Source of the DNA: Brachypterus glaber
Taxonomy: Eukaryota > Arthropoda > Insecta > Coleoptera > Kateretidae
DNA: 64,000 bases
NCBI GenBank assembly: GCA_958510825.1
Contig: OY294046.1
Location: 72,983,808-73,047,807 of the forward strand
Direction of reading: 5' to 3'
Under the pieces are notes generated by a model. It was not told the DNA's origin. It saw only the letters and a program-made list of their open reading frames with translations, and searched no databases. The translations under genes and the position numbers were made by a program. Positions 21,491 through 32,235 of the stretch are shown here, in pieces. Numbering within the stretch: the first letter of the stretch is position 1; the number at the start of each line of letters is the position of its first letter.

Positions 21491-22349
21491 ATTCTCTTGA
21501 GTATGGCCGTCTAAAATAGTAGTTTATGCATATGCATACAAGGACGAAAAATGCTGTTTTTAGGGCGAATTTGGCAACCGTATATTCCCTAAAAACAGTT
21601 TTCGTCCACGTAGTTATTATTTATGTGATTTTGTGGTGTAATGTATTGTATGTATAACTTATTTGTATTTATTTGTACGTTTTTTTTATCTAATTTTAAA
21701 ACATGTAAGAGTTTAATTTGATTTAAATTGTATTTTTTTAGCTTGTAGCTTTTCATTTTTAATGTGTACGTTATTTTAATCATTGCTTGTAAATATTTTT
21801 TTATCTTTACTCTGTATGTAAGTTTTTTTTCTTTTTTATTAAGCTAACTTGTTTTTCAATCAACCAATCAACGTCGACTATTTTACTTTTCAGCCGAGGT
21901 CAAAAAATTAAATTTTTCGCATAGGTTTATTATACAAAAAGTTGCGGTTTAGATAAAATCGAATAAAAAACAATTTTTATGAAATGATTAAAAACCTCTC
22001 GTAAAATCTAGATCCATTGGAAAATTATCATTTCACTGCGAAACAAATATTATACAGCGTTGCACAAATTGCAGCCTTCCGCCAAAAGGTAAAAAATCAA
22101 AGATAGGGTTCATCACAATTACGCCGTCAGAAAACCGAAGAAGTGGAAACGTGGGTGATCATTATAGGGACCATGGAGAAGATCGAGATACACGATATTG
22201 GTACAAATTGTTCGTCGCATGACTTCTTCAGCTCATGATTGACGCCTTCCTTCCGCACAAGATATATATTAGAGAGGACGCCACCTACGATTTAGTTACG
22301 CCTTTTTCTCACGAGCATTGTTGCACTATAAAAAATGAACAATCTACAC

Positions 22350-23390
22350 AAATAATAATAATAATAATAATCTTTATTGACCAATATTATACACCAATGA
22401 CAGGACAAGTATATATAAACATCTACATATATGATACAAAATATACACATAAATAAATTTTTGCATTGCAAAAATACAAAATATATCTATCAATAAATAC
22501 AAATAAAATATTAATAAAAAATATTATGCGGGATTAGGATTTTCACTATAAAAAATTTGACCTAGACCACTAAAATTAATATCAATATCATTGTTTAAGC
22601 AATTGAAATTATTGCACATGATAAACACCGGAGATTTGTATAGAATATTAGTCCTGGCAGAAGAGGTAGAAAATGTGCCTACTTGTCTTGTGTTACCACG
22701 GGGGACTAGAAAATTTATTTTATCCAATACATACAGATAATAAGACAATTACCAGCTTTATTTTAAATAGATAAACTCAATAATAACCCCGCGTGGCTTT
22801 TACTTTATTGAGTGGATAATTATTTATTTTACCCACTCAACTGTCACTTGTCAAATTATTTTCTTGTAAATGTCATTAAAATTTTTAATAAAAATATGAA
22901 TTCCTAAGCTATTTATTGAATAAAACCTTGTATGGCACTCATGGGTTAACCGATATTGCCCTCTCGAAAATTAACCTGCTTAGCTGACGCCTCGCAGGTT
23001 AATTTTCTCATGGGCAATATCTTACTTTACCCACTAGTACCAATAACTATTACTTAGTGAATATATGCAGTCAATTTTATTTCCTAAGAGATTGACTAAA
23101 AAACATAATGAAGAATTTTTTCTACGTACGTCTAAAGTGAGTATATCGTATTTTTTTAATAGATATAATTGATCGGTACCTTGTGGGGGATAAATTCTTT
23201 CAATTCTGTAATTTAACATTTTTAAAAATTTTCGTTGAACTGACTCAATTTGATTTTTTTTTGACTGTCATAAATTGGATACCATATCAAAGATGCGTAT
23301 TCTAATCTGGATCTTACAAGGCTAAAATATAGAGATTTTAGACAAGCTGGCGAGTTAAATGACCTGGTGTTAGTAGTTTAAGAACCGTAT
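22350..23390 (-). pseudogene. Non-LTR retrotransposon C-terminal fragment split by family C copy 3
   Basis: Minus strand. From about 23385 the frame codes SLYFSLVRSRLEYASLIWYP, IESVQRKFLKMLNYRIERI and IDCIYSLSN, the segment after the RT catalytic domain in Jockey-superfamily elements. The frame breaks at about 23051 where element C3 sits, and resumes at about 22716 with INFLVPRGNTRQVGTFST, the usual end module, stopping at 22524. The 3' UTR runs to a simple-repeat tail, (AAT)n on plus near 22352-22372. The endonuclease and RT catalytic motifs are missing. Confidence 0.8.
22717..23050 (+). mobile_element. Hairpin-ended element, family C copy 3, inserted in a retrotransposon
   Basis: 5' end TTTTATCCAATACATACAG; full hairpin with AACCTGCTTAGCTGACGCCT and CCACTAGTACC; end near AATAACTATT. 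The retrotransposon coding sequence on either side shows it is a real insertion and fixes both ends to within a few bases. The flanks are T-rich (TTTAT before, TACTT after), so the exact target bases cannot be assigned. Confidence 0.82.
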
Positions 23391-23493
23391 TTAGTGAGAT
23401 TTATTGGGAGTAGTAGAAAGCACAATATTGCCAAGCTGTCCATTATTTTTATTACAGACAAAAAAGTGATGATAAATTCACATGACATTTTTA

Positions 23494-23600
23494 AAAAGTT
23501 AGCTCCCATTTTCAACATAACCTCAAAAAACATACTTTTCGCAATGATATGATATGTTTTTTGAGGTTATGGTAAAAATGAGAGCTAACTTTTAAATTTC
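23494..23600. repeat. Hairpin repeat
   Basis: AAAAAGTTAGCTCCCATTTT then CATAACCTCAAAAAACATA pairs with TATGTTTTTTGAGGTTATGG and GAGAGCTAACTTTT. The following 23600-23665 is a single arm related to the hairpin at 6648-6760. Confidence 0.7.
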
Positions 23601-23696
23601 GACCTCAGATTTGGATTCAGCGGCTCAAAATACATAGGAATTCACTAGTCAAGTCAGTCGGAGATGCAACTTTTTTAATTTTGTGTGGCTGTGTTA

Positions 23697-23862
23697 GGAG
23701 CTGTCCATATATTACGTAACGCGCATAGGGGGGGGGTCAGAGAAATTGTTACAGTTTGTGACAGGGGGGAGGGGGGGGGTCCAGGTAAACGTCACGTAAC
23801 GGAATTTAATAAATTTAATGTTTATTTTCTAAGCTTGGTAGATGTAATATATGGACAGCCCC
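23697..23862. mobile_element. MITE with TTA duplication and ATTACGTAACG motif
   Basis: 166 bp, inverted ends GGAGCTGTCCATATATTAC and GGGGCTGTCCATATATTAC, TTA on both sides (23694-23696, 23863-23865). The inner motif ATTACGTAACGC is shared with the larger TTA family at 7422-8421, suggesting a related transposase. The interior holds G-runs. Confidence 0.8.
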
Positions 23863-25369
23863 TTATCTCTGCAACTAAAAGTCCGATCAAAAAAAGTTTT
23901 TTACAAAAATTTTTTATTTTTTTGATGGGAATTAAATAACAGTAAAAAATATACATGTTTGTCTTAAAAATACAAAGTTGACCTTGAAATGACCTTGAAA
24001 TGTAAATATCCGTAAAAAATAAATACGCCATTTTGTTTCCACCATTAAAATAAACAAATTTTGTCCGACATTTTTTTTTCTAAAATGCATAGTATTTCAA
24101 ATATTTGAAAAAACACCCGGTATATGGTAGCTTCTTGGGATCATTTTAGTGTAATAAATAAATTTTTTGCACGACCAGGACTAAAACCTAATTTTACGCT
24201 TTCATTTTCGGGACTAAACTTGCCGTTGTTCTCCCTAGGGAATAAAAATCACGGCAACCTTGATAATATTAAAACATTATACTTACTATGTGCTTTGCTA
24301 GTTCAAAAGTTAGCTTTGGTGGTGTTTTTGTAATAAATTAGCGATTCAAACCAATTTATTTGATTTTAACAAAGAAAACCTTTAAAAATAACATTGTTAT
24401 AACAATTTATACATAACTTAAAATTTATCATCTTCGTCCATTTTTTTGACGTTTGTGTCAACCATATTAAAAAACAATTGAAATCGCGATAGCCATGAAA
24501 CTGACTTTTCGCAATTTACAGGCATCTTGATTAAATTACGAAAATAAAACAACCGATTTTAGACGCGTGGTTTTTAATTTTATCTTCTACCTAAATTATG
24601 TTTGGCCCTGCAAAAAATAGTGTATATTCCTCAGGACTAAACTTGGCTGTTTTAGTCCCTTGCATTTCTGTTTCCCTCGCTCGCTACGCTCGCTCAGGAC
24701 TAATGCATCGGGACTAAAATAGCCAGTTTAGTCCCTTGGTATATAAATAACTCTTGTTTTTTTTTTGTTTGGTAAATATAGCAATATAAAATTATAATTT
24801 TTAATTATACGCTATTTCGTGTGGTCATTGACTATGAACATTCTCACATGCGTTTCGATCAAGATAAAACACGTTTTAAGACAAATTACACCAAAATCTT
24901 GATGGAATCACTTGGCTATACACAGGTGTAATATACCTATTTTTTTCAAGACAATTAAGTTCTTGTTCCGGATGTATTTCATAAAATTAATTGGGTTCCT
25001 TCTTTTTTAAACGATTTTATCTGTGATGTTGATATAATAATAATACACATAAAAAGTAATGAAATCATGTACAATAAAACAACGGTATTTTAGTTAATTT
25101 GGATATCAGAAAATCTTCCATACAATTTGTTTTACAACCGTTCTTAAATTGTCTGCAAATTATCTACATCCTTTGAACTATTTCAACAACTTTAAAACAT
25201 AAAATTGACAGGATTTAAAAAGAATATTTAACTTTTAGAATTTTTCTTGATATAAAGTTTACTTTATTGCCATAAGTTCCTCAATATCTTCTTTTTTGAT
25301 ATATAATTTTTAACATTAAATTAGGTTTTAAAATGATGTTTCAAAATTTACAGTTTAAAGACTATTAAT
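23863..25369. other. Sequence with a 105-bp hairpin, no gene seen
   Basis: 24632-24738 is a hairpin: AGGACTAAACTTGGCTGTTT pairs with AAATAGCCAGTTTAGTCCCT, with apex TCGCTCGCTACGCTCGCTC. A related single stretch is near 24177-24235 (ACTAAACTTGCCGTTGTTCT). The rest is AT-rich without recognisable coding. Confidence 0.45.
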
Positions 25370-26035
25370 AATAGGTATAGAATCAATAATTTATTTGAGG
25401 CGTATATATATTTACAGTATTATTAATTTGAGCCATTTCGCCTCAACGATTATTTATATCGATAAAAAATAGAAAACAGAAAATAAAATTAAAATGTTCT
25501 TATCAGGCGCACGTATTTCTAGATGCACTGGTAAGGTATTGCGTTTAAAATAATACTCATCTGCTATATCTTCTTTACCTAAAAAATATTATTAGTCAAT
25601 ACCTTAAAAATTTTTCCTTATTTCGATTGATAAAGCCAAATATTGCACAAATTCTTTTAAAAACTAATAATTTTCTTTGAAAACGGGAACAGATTAGATC
25701 CCGAAACGTTAAAAGTTAACTTTTATTCAGTTTTTCGTTCTTTTTTAATTATTTTAACGATTTATCAAGAATTTTATTGAAAATTCTTTATTTAGGCAAA
25801 ATTTTTAAACTTTGGTAAGGTATTGACTAATAATATTTTTTAGGTAAAGAAGATATAGCAGATAACTATTATTTTAAACCCAATACCTTACCAGCGCATG
25901 TAGAAATAGGTGCGCCTGATAAGAACATTTTAATTTTATTTTCTGTTTTAGATTTTTTATCGATATAAATAATCATTGAGGCAAAATGGCTCAAATTAAT
26001 AATACTGTAAATAATAGGTATTATACAATGATAAC
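25370..26035. repeat. Foldback repeat, arms about 245 bp, loop about 180 bp
   Basis: The left arm (25370-25615) and right arm (about 25795-26035) match in inverse orientation, with landmarks AAATGTTCTTATCAGGCGCA against TGCGCCTGATAAGAACATTT, and AAGGTATTGACTAATAATAT. The loop holds no frame of note. Confidence 0.78.
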
Positions 26036-26300
26036 TTAATGCAGTTACAATATATAGCATTTGTTGGCCTTCTTGACTTATTTTATTGAATAATGGAGAA
26101 TTTCAAATTCTGTATAATAAATGACATTTCAAAACAAACCGTGAACCAAACTTTGTCTTTTTGTCGCTTTGTGCATTCCGTCTAAACCATTCAAACCGCG
26201 GAATTATCCGACAAATCGTACCAATTTGGTGCGTAGGTAGACTATCCATATGTCTTGAAGTTTAAAAGGAAAATGCCAATTAACATTAAAGAACAAAATA

Positions 26301-26964
26301 CAGGGTGATCCATAACTGGCATGCCAAAATTTAAGAGGTGATTCTAGATCCAAAAATATAAAAAAAGTTCCTATAAAGGTTGGTCCGGAAATGAGCCCTA
26401 AGGGATCTAGGACCCTTTAAAATTGTAATAAAAATAAGGTTTTTAATTAATAACTCGGGTACCGTTTAAGCTAGAGCGGCGAGCTTTTGCATGTATACTA
26501 GTATTAATAAGGGCAATAAGTTTATGTTAATTTATTTTTTTAATTTATCCAGAGGCGTGCCCAGACGGACAAAATATATGAGGCTTAAAACATTTTTGCC
26601 CCAAACTTTTCTATGTGTATGTTTTTTGGATTTGTTGTAAAAAATATAGATTTCTAGAGTAAAAATACATATAAAATATCATATAGTGTAACACTGTAGG
26701 AGCAACCGTTATCAAAAAAAAATGCAATTAAAAGGAAGTAACATTTAGGTGTTTTGGTGTATAATACTTTTTTGCTCAGTTTTAAATGAAGAATCACCCT
26801 GCAGCATTAAAATTTTATTTGTTCCCCATTCAATACGTCAGCTTCGAAGGGCCGTAGCTCCCTTAGGGCTCATTTCCGGACCAACCTTTATAGAAACTTT
26901 TTTTCATATTTTTGGATGTAGAATCACCTCTTAAATTTCGGTACGCGAGTTCTGGAACAGGCTG
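26301..26964. mobile_element. TA-flanked TIR element T1, copy b
   Basis: 664 bp, TA on both sides (26299-26300, 26965-26966). Inverse orientation relative to copy a at 3899. Ends CAGGGTGATCCATAACTGGC and CAGCCTGTTCCAGAACTCGC. It carries an internal deletion relative to copy a, including the string ATGGGGAACAAAAAAAAGCA context. Confidence 0.82.
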
Positions 26965-27306
26965 TATGTGTATACGATATGATATTTGACGATATTTGCA
27001 GGGCATTTTTTTGCTAATCCTCATTTCTAAAAATTTAAATTCTTTTATTTTATTGGAGAATCTCAGTTCTAAAATTAAAGATAGACTTACTTTATTAAAA
27101 GTAATATTAGTAGATAGTATCAAATGTTTATGGAATAAACTTTGGAAGAATTTATATGGCGAATCAAATGATCTAGATGTATAGCGATGGAAAGTTTGAG
27201 TTAATAACTTAAAAGTAATAGTTTGTAAAAATATTCTAAATAGAAACTAAACATACGAATAAACAAAAAACTAAATAGCGCGTGTAAAAAAAGCAATTAT
27301 ATGTAG

Positions 27307-28299
27307 ATATGAGGCGTATAGTGCAAGAGTGGCCCATATGTGTTTTTTTGAGATTTACGTTTTTTTATAAATGTAATAAGGGCATCTATATCTTTCATTA
27401 CATACCACGCTCAGAAGAGATGGTTTTCTATTTGGCACGATACAAGCATTTAAAGCACTATTGCATTATTAAAATTATCGCTTTTATTAGTGCAAGAGTG
27501 GCCCACAGGTATAGGCTACCAGTCAAACATATTATTGGGATGTTGAAAAAGCCAACTGCATTATTAAAAATGTCAATTTTATTCTTAAAAAAGCTAACAA
27601 GGCAAGTTTTACCAAGGATTTATAAAGATATTTTTATAAAGATTCTTAAAAATGCCAAAATTTGTTTTATCGAGAAAGTTATTTGTTTGCCCCAGAACAA
27701 ATCATTTTCTGCACAAATGCGTTTTGTTACCAATTTTGTACATTTTGCTTTATTAATAAAAAATAATTACAACTTACCTTAAACTTTGATATCATAGGAA
27801 ATAAAATCCATTTAGGTACTTGAACAATGTTTACACATTAGTTATTCTTCATTGTTAAAGGTAATTAATCCAAGAACAGTAAAAAAAAAACGTTTATAAC
27901 TATTCCAGAGCATTATTATTGGTATTTTGACTGTTCTGTTATTAAATAACGAACATTTCCTTTACATGTAAAAATAATTAAAATTTCAAAGTAAAATGTA
28001 AGGTTAGATCTACTCAAAAAAAACGTGCTATTGAAGGTCAGATCTCGTTCGTAATGCAATAGTGGCCCAAAATAAACACAATGCATAGTGTGCAATAGTG
28101 ATCCACCAATTTTTTTCTCTAAGAAAGTAACGAAAGTAAAATAAATTTGTTTGTCATACATTACCTTAATGTTGGTTGAGTCTAATAACCCTAACAGAAA
28201 CATTTTAAATAAAATAATGCGTTCTAGATCAAAGATTAAAAAATCGGAGAAATTTAAAAGCCAATATTTCCATAAAGTCTTGCACTATACTCCTCATAT
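27307..28299. mobile_element. Unclassified TIR element with repeated internal motif
   Basis: Inverted ends of 22 bp: ATATGAGGCGTATAGTGCAA then GA at 27307, and ATATGAGGAGTATAGTGCAA then GA inward from 28299. Length 993 bp. The motif TGCAAGAGTGGCCCA recurs at about 27323 and 27490 and as TGCAATAGTGGCCCA near 28055 and TGCAATAGTGATCCA near 28091. A plus-strand frame of 157 residues (27309-27782) starts inside the left end but shows no domain I recognise. No target duplication could be fixed. Superfamily unknown. Confidence 0.55.
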
Positions 28300-28646
28300 A
28301 TGGAGTTGAATATATATGTATAAAGCCAAATAAAAGTGGATGATGGAAATGAATATCAGTTTAAAATATTCGCTGGGATTTCGTATGACGTTGCGAATCG
28401 ACATTTGAATAAATTCCGAAACATTTTGGCGTAAAATTACTTCCTGATACCTTACAAAATGAAACTGTGTACAGAAAGCTAGCTGAAATACTATATTGGG
28501 AGATGATCCAGACCAAGAAAGTATAACGAAAGGATGATTCCACTGTCTTTTAACAAAACGAATGGCTTTAGAAAGCCCAATTTTACTTCGATGGAGAAGC
28601 TTCAAAGGAAATTGCGACGGAGAATCCAGCACAAGCACCTTAATAG
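28300..28646 (-). other. Open frame of unknown origin (114 residues)
   Basis: 28638-28294 on the minus strand is open. It is more balanced in composition than neighbours and includes the stretch SKAIRFVKRQWNHPFVILSW. It may be a decayed transposase or host fragment, but no motif supports either. It lies between the 993-bp TIR element and family D copy 2. Confidence 0.25.
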
Positions 28647-29600
28647 TTTTTTTTTACAACCAGCCTAAAAGCACATCCTTATTACTGTTCTTTTCATTGG
28701 TAGAAATATTATTTCTCTACCTATGACGTCAGAGGTTCTAAAAATAATGAAATTGCACCTGGGTTAATAATGAATTTTTATTCAGCTGTTTTGGCATCTG
28801 ACGTTACACATAATTATTAAATCACATTGCTATTTACAAGTGTCTATAGTTACCAAATTTATTTATTGCATGATAAATTAAAAAATATTAATTAATCTAG
28901 TACCTACAAAACATGTTTTACAAAAAACACTTCGAAAAGTGAAAAAAAAATTGGTCCATCATATTCAACCATAGATTGTACAACCCATAGATTACCGTAA
29001 AGATTATAGATTACTAGAGGTACAACCCTCATATATTAGATATTAGATATTCAACTCGTAAAACGACAATGTTTTATAGGTTGCATATGCCTTGCTCCAA
29101 GCCTTGCTTAATTTGCGCAGCACAAACAATCTGGTCTTTTGTTGATATAACCGAAAATAAAATTGTTATTTTTTTAAAATGAGATATTTATTGACAAAAT
29201 TTAACAAAAGTAATTAGTAATTTTGTAAACTACTCATAAAAATTATAGTTAATTGTACAATTTCGGCAAGACATATTTATTTGAACAGGTGATGTTATTG
29301 GTATATTTATTTCTCTTTTTTACTGTTAAATTATTATGTGTTAAAGTTTCTGAGTGTTTTGTATGAGGTAAATTTGTATCAAAGATGTAGGGTACTGTGG
29401 GGTTTTCTGGTTCATTAAAATCAGTAGGCAGAGTTGTATTGAAGAGGGAAGAACTTGAAGAAAAATTAACTAAAGAAAGTAGCTTTTTCATTAAATTTTA
29501 GTAAAATAAATAAGTAGCTAATTAATTGTACTGGTAGTGAAAAAAATACTATATTTTCCACGTGAGTGAAGATTTAACATTTTTGACCTCGTCTTTTTAC
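28647..29600 (+). mobile_element. Hairpin-ended element, family D copy 2, with cargo
   Basis: 5' end T-run then ACAACCAGCCTAAAAGC; small hairpin GGTAGAAATATTATTTC near 28700. The first 385 bp match copy 3 (44446-45282, inverted). The inverted 5' copy CTGGTAGTGAAAAAA is near 29533 and the start of the 3' hairpin (ACGTGAGTGAAGATTTAACA) follows, but the hairpin decays after about 29600. Between about 29030 and 29490 the sequence is unrelated to copy 3 and holds the minus-strand frame described next. Confidence 0.7.
29249..29491 (-). CDS. Putative captured terminal exon in family D copy 2
   Basis: A minus-strand frame of 80 residues ends in TAA. Only the first few codons lie in sequence shared with D copy 3; the sharing stops after ATGAAAAAGCT. 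Just inside, CTTTCTTTAG looks like a splice acceptor, followed by coding sequence (NFSSSSSLFNTTLPTDF and so on) to the stop. About 50 bases after the stop on the minus strand there is an AATAAA near 29190. This fits a last exon plus 3' UTR. No domain is recognised; the Ser/Thr/Asn-rich content is compatible with a disordered protein tail. The ATG is unlikely to be the real start. Confidence 0.4.
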   Translation of the reverse strand: MKKLLSLVNFSSSSSLFNTTLPTDFNEPENPTVPYIFDTNLPHTKHSETLTHNNLTVKKRNKYTNNITCSNKYVLPKLYN

Positions 29601-29806
29601 GACGCCATAATATTATGATATCAATAACTCAAAACAACAAATTCAGCTTGCTCTGTTTGTATTCCCAGCACTGCATATAGGGACATTAAAATATCTTATT
29701 TAAAATCTATTTTTCAAAAGTTAATTAACTCTTTTAGTTTTCAAAATAGTCTCTGTTAAAAATGAGTTGAAATAACCGGTATATGAAGTGAATATTCTAT
29801 ACCAAC
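29601..29806. other. Sequence without recognised gene
   Basis: AT-rich flank preceding the target duplication TGCTG at 29807-29811. Confidence 0.3.
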
Positions 29807-29811
29807 TGCTG

Positions 29812-30913
29812 CACACAGGCGGAATGTTCTAAATTCATGGCCAAAACCCTTAATAAGCTCCAATTTATACCAAAATTTGTATTTAGGGGTTTTTGGGGCT
29901 GCTGAATATAAATTAAACATTGAAATTAATTTTTACAAATGGCGGATCCAATATGGCTGCCGCCTATATCAAAATTTGCAGATTTTTTACTAAAAACCAT
30001 TGTACAGGGGTTTTTCAGGTCGCTGATTACGAATGTTATACTTATTTTAATTTTTACAAAATGGCGGATCCAATATGGCTGCCGCCTATTTTAAAATTTG
30101 CAGATGGTGAATATCGAGGTGGAGTAAGGGGGTAAAATGTGATAAAAATATTTTCTTAAACATTTTTTTTTTATTTTTTCTTTTCGTTTTTCAAAATAAG
30201 AATTTTGTTTTGAAAAAAACAATTTTTTTTAATTTTTTTTTGAAATATTTATGGTTTTTTATTTTTTTTTAATAGTTTATTAATAAACCTAGACCTACAG
30301 GGGAAAGTATTATTTTGTTGGCAGTAGTATTTTTTTACTGCAAAAATACCTAAAATAAATCTGCCTGTCTTAGACATTTTTTAGGTTTGGGGAGGGAGGG
30401 GCGGGGGATATTAGCAGCAAATTCTTGTTTTAATAATTAGCAAACACATTAATCTTCTCAACCAAGTGTAAAAAGTTGCTTAATGCTGATTAATCTGAAA
30501 CTTTTTGCCAAGTCGTAATACAAGTTTTAAAAAAACAACCAAATTTACAGACTAAAACTTATGACTTCCCCTTTTAAACTCAATAATCAAAAACAATACT
30601 TTTTTGTAAAAAATAAATAGGTACATACCTACGGAATTTAAATCCATTTTAAAATTCTGCTTAAAAAAACAAAACTTTGATATTTATTTTAAAAAAACTT
30701 GATTTTTCGAGAAAAATAACGTTTCAAAATTAGTTTCTTGAAACCCGATTTTTGAACTGACATTTTCGGTTCATTTGTTTTGATAGAAAAACGACTTTGG
30801 CACCATCTATTGGTACAGTTCACAGAGAAGATAAAAAACGATAGAGGCAACTATTTGAAGCAATTTCGCTTTCGAGCGTTTTGGCCATGAATTTAGAAAA
30901 TTCCGCATGTGTG
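29812..30913 (-). mobile_element. TIR element with 5-bp target duplication, copy 2
   Basis: 1102 bp. Ends CACACAGGCGGAATGTTC and CACACATGCGGAATTTTC, flanked by perfect TGCTG (29807-29811, 30914-30918). It is the inverse of the copy at 5167-6255, including the duplicated GGCGGATCCAATATGGCTGC block. Two independent 5-bp duplications at two copies make the boundaries secure. Confidence 0.85.
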
Positions 30914-30918
30914 TGCTG

Positions 30919-31475
30919 TTGGAAAATATGGGAATAATCCAAAATGAACTCACTTAGTTATATTTTTCTTATTGGCCTTCTCATATCCGGATTGGTGAAA
31001 TGATCGGGACGCATGAAATACCATCAACCTGGCTTTTACCCCTATTTCACCGAACGGGCCATAACCATGCTGCCGCAGATGCTGCATCATTGAATAATAA
31101 CAAGATTCGCTTCGCATTCTCTAGTATACTATAGAATATATTGTATATATTGTATGCCACACGGTAAGAAATCTCCGACGAAAGGGGGAGGTTTCACGGA
31201 ACGGCCAGCGCGCTCTCTTCTTTACGCCATAAGCGTCATAAGGAGTGCGTGCGTGCAAGTGAGAGGCAAACACATTCTTCACATTTTTTATACTATAAAA
31301 ATGTGGCGGATCCCATATTGCTCTTACAAATTTTTATGAACGTAGGTGCGCATTAAAATAACCGCTTTGCCCCAATTTTGATATGTTGAATCAAAACAAG
31401 GCCGCCATGGCTTTCGATATGTTCAACGCCAAGACTGTATTGGATCAAGTCCGCCGTGATCTTGGCATTTGAGGT
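30919..31475. other. Moderately GC-rich sequence, no gene recognised
   Basis: 30970-31120 and 31150-31280 are less AT-rich than average. A 61-residue plus frame at 31154 has no domain. Possibly unique host DNA. Confidence 0.3.
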
Positions 31476-32225
31476 CCTAGATTTAAGGACATTTCCTTAA
31501 ATCAAAGCCACTTAAACAATTTATTTAAGATCATATTATCTTAAACCAAGTATGTAATTATCTTGATTTAAGATCATCTTACACCAAGTCTTGTTTTAAG
31601 ATAATATAATCTTGAATGAAGAGATTGATTTAAGATTATGATTCTCTTGATTCAAGATCATTAAAGAAAAACTTGTTGCAACGCCATTGCAAAATGGCGC
31701 TTATAGGTATAAATTATTTAATGAATAGTGAATAGTAGTGAATTTTTTTAAGTAAATTTGAAAATCCCCATCGTTTGAGGGTACAAATTCGTCCATTTTA
31801 AAGCAGATAAAAACAATGATACACCTTTAAAGACAACTGACGGTAAAAAAAACAAACCTAACTTCTCTCCCGAGCATTTCTTGAACTACTGCGCAAATTG
31901 TCTGCCAGCCAACAATAACTACGGACGAGTCTATTGTATATCTACGTGGGGTGAGGCCGGCAAACTCTTTACCGTAAGACAACAGGGGCTTTGAGTCAAG
32001 ATAATAACTCTTGATTCTCTTTTACTTTTTTAAATGTCATGCATTTAAGGAAAAAATCCTTGACACAAGGATTTTGCTACCAAGAGAATAATTCAAGGAA
32101 ACCAAAATCACAGATAATCTTAAACCGAGGATACATGATCTTAAAAGAAGATTATTACCTCGATTTAAGATAATATAAATCCAAGATAATTTATTATCTT
32201 CTGCCAAGATAACCTTTTTTTCTGT
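31476..32225. repeat. Block of TTTAAG/CTTGAT palindromic words
   Basis: Dozens of short alternating motifs such as CTTGATTTAAGATCA, ATCTTAAACCAAG and AAGATAATATAATCTT are clustered, able to fold into many small hairpins. It ends at 32202-32225 with CCAAGATAACC then a T-run and CTGTG. A central non-motif part (31690-31990) separates two motif clusters. This recalls the TTCAAG-rich palindrome at 15072-15328 but has different sequence. Confidence 0.65.
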
Positions 32226-32235
32226 GTTTATGAAA

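Noticed and set aside
27309..27782. Real 157-residue protein
   Set aside because: Starts within a terminal inverted repeat, AT-driven composition, and contains the repeated non-coding motif; no domain.
28294..28638. Tc1/mariner transposase on the minus strand
   Set aside because: Stretches like VKRQWNHPFVILSW looked suggestive, but no DDE-type motif or helix-turn-helix could be lined up.
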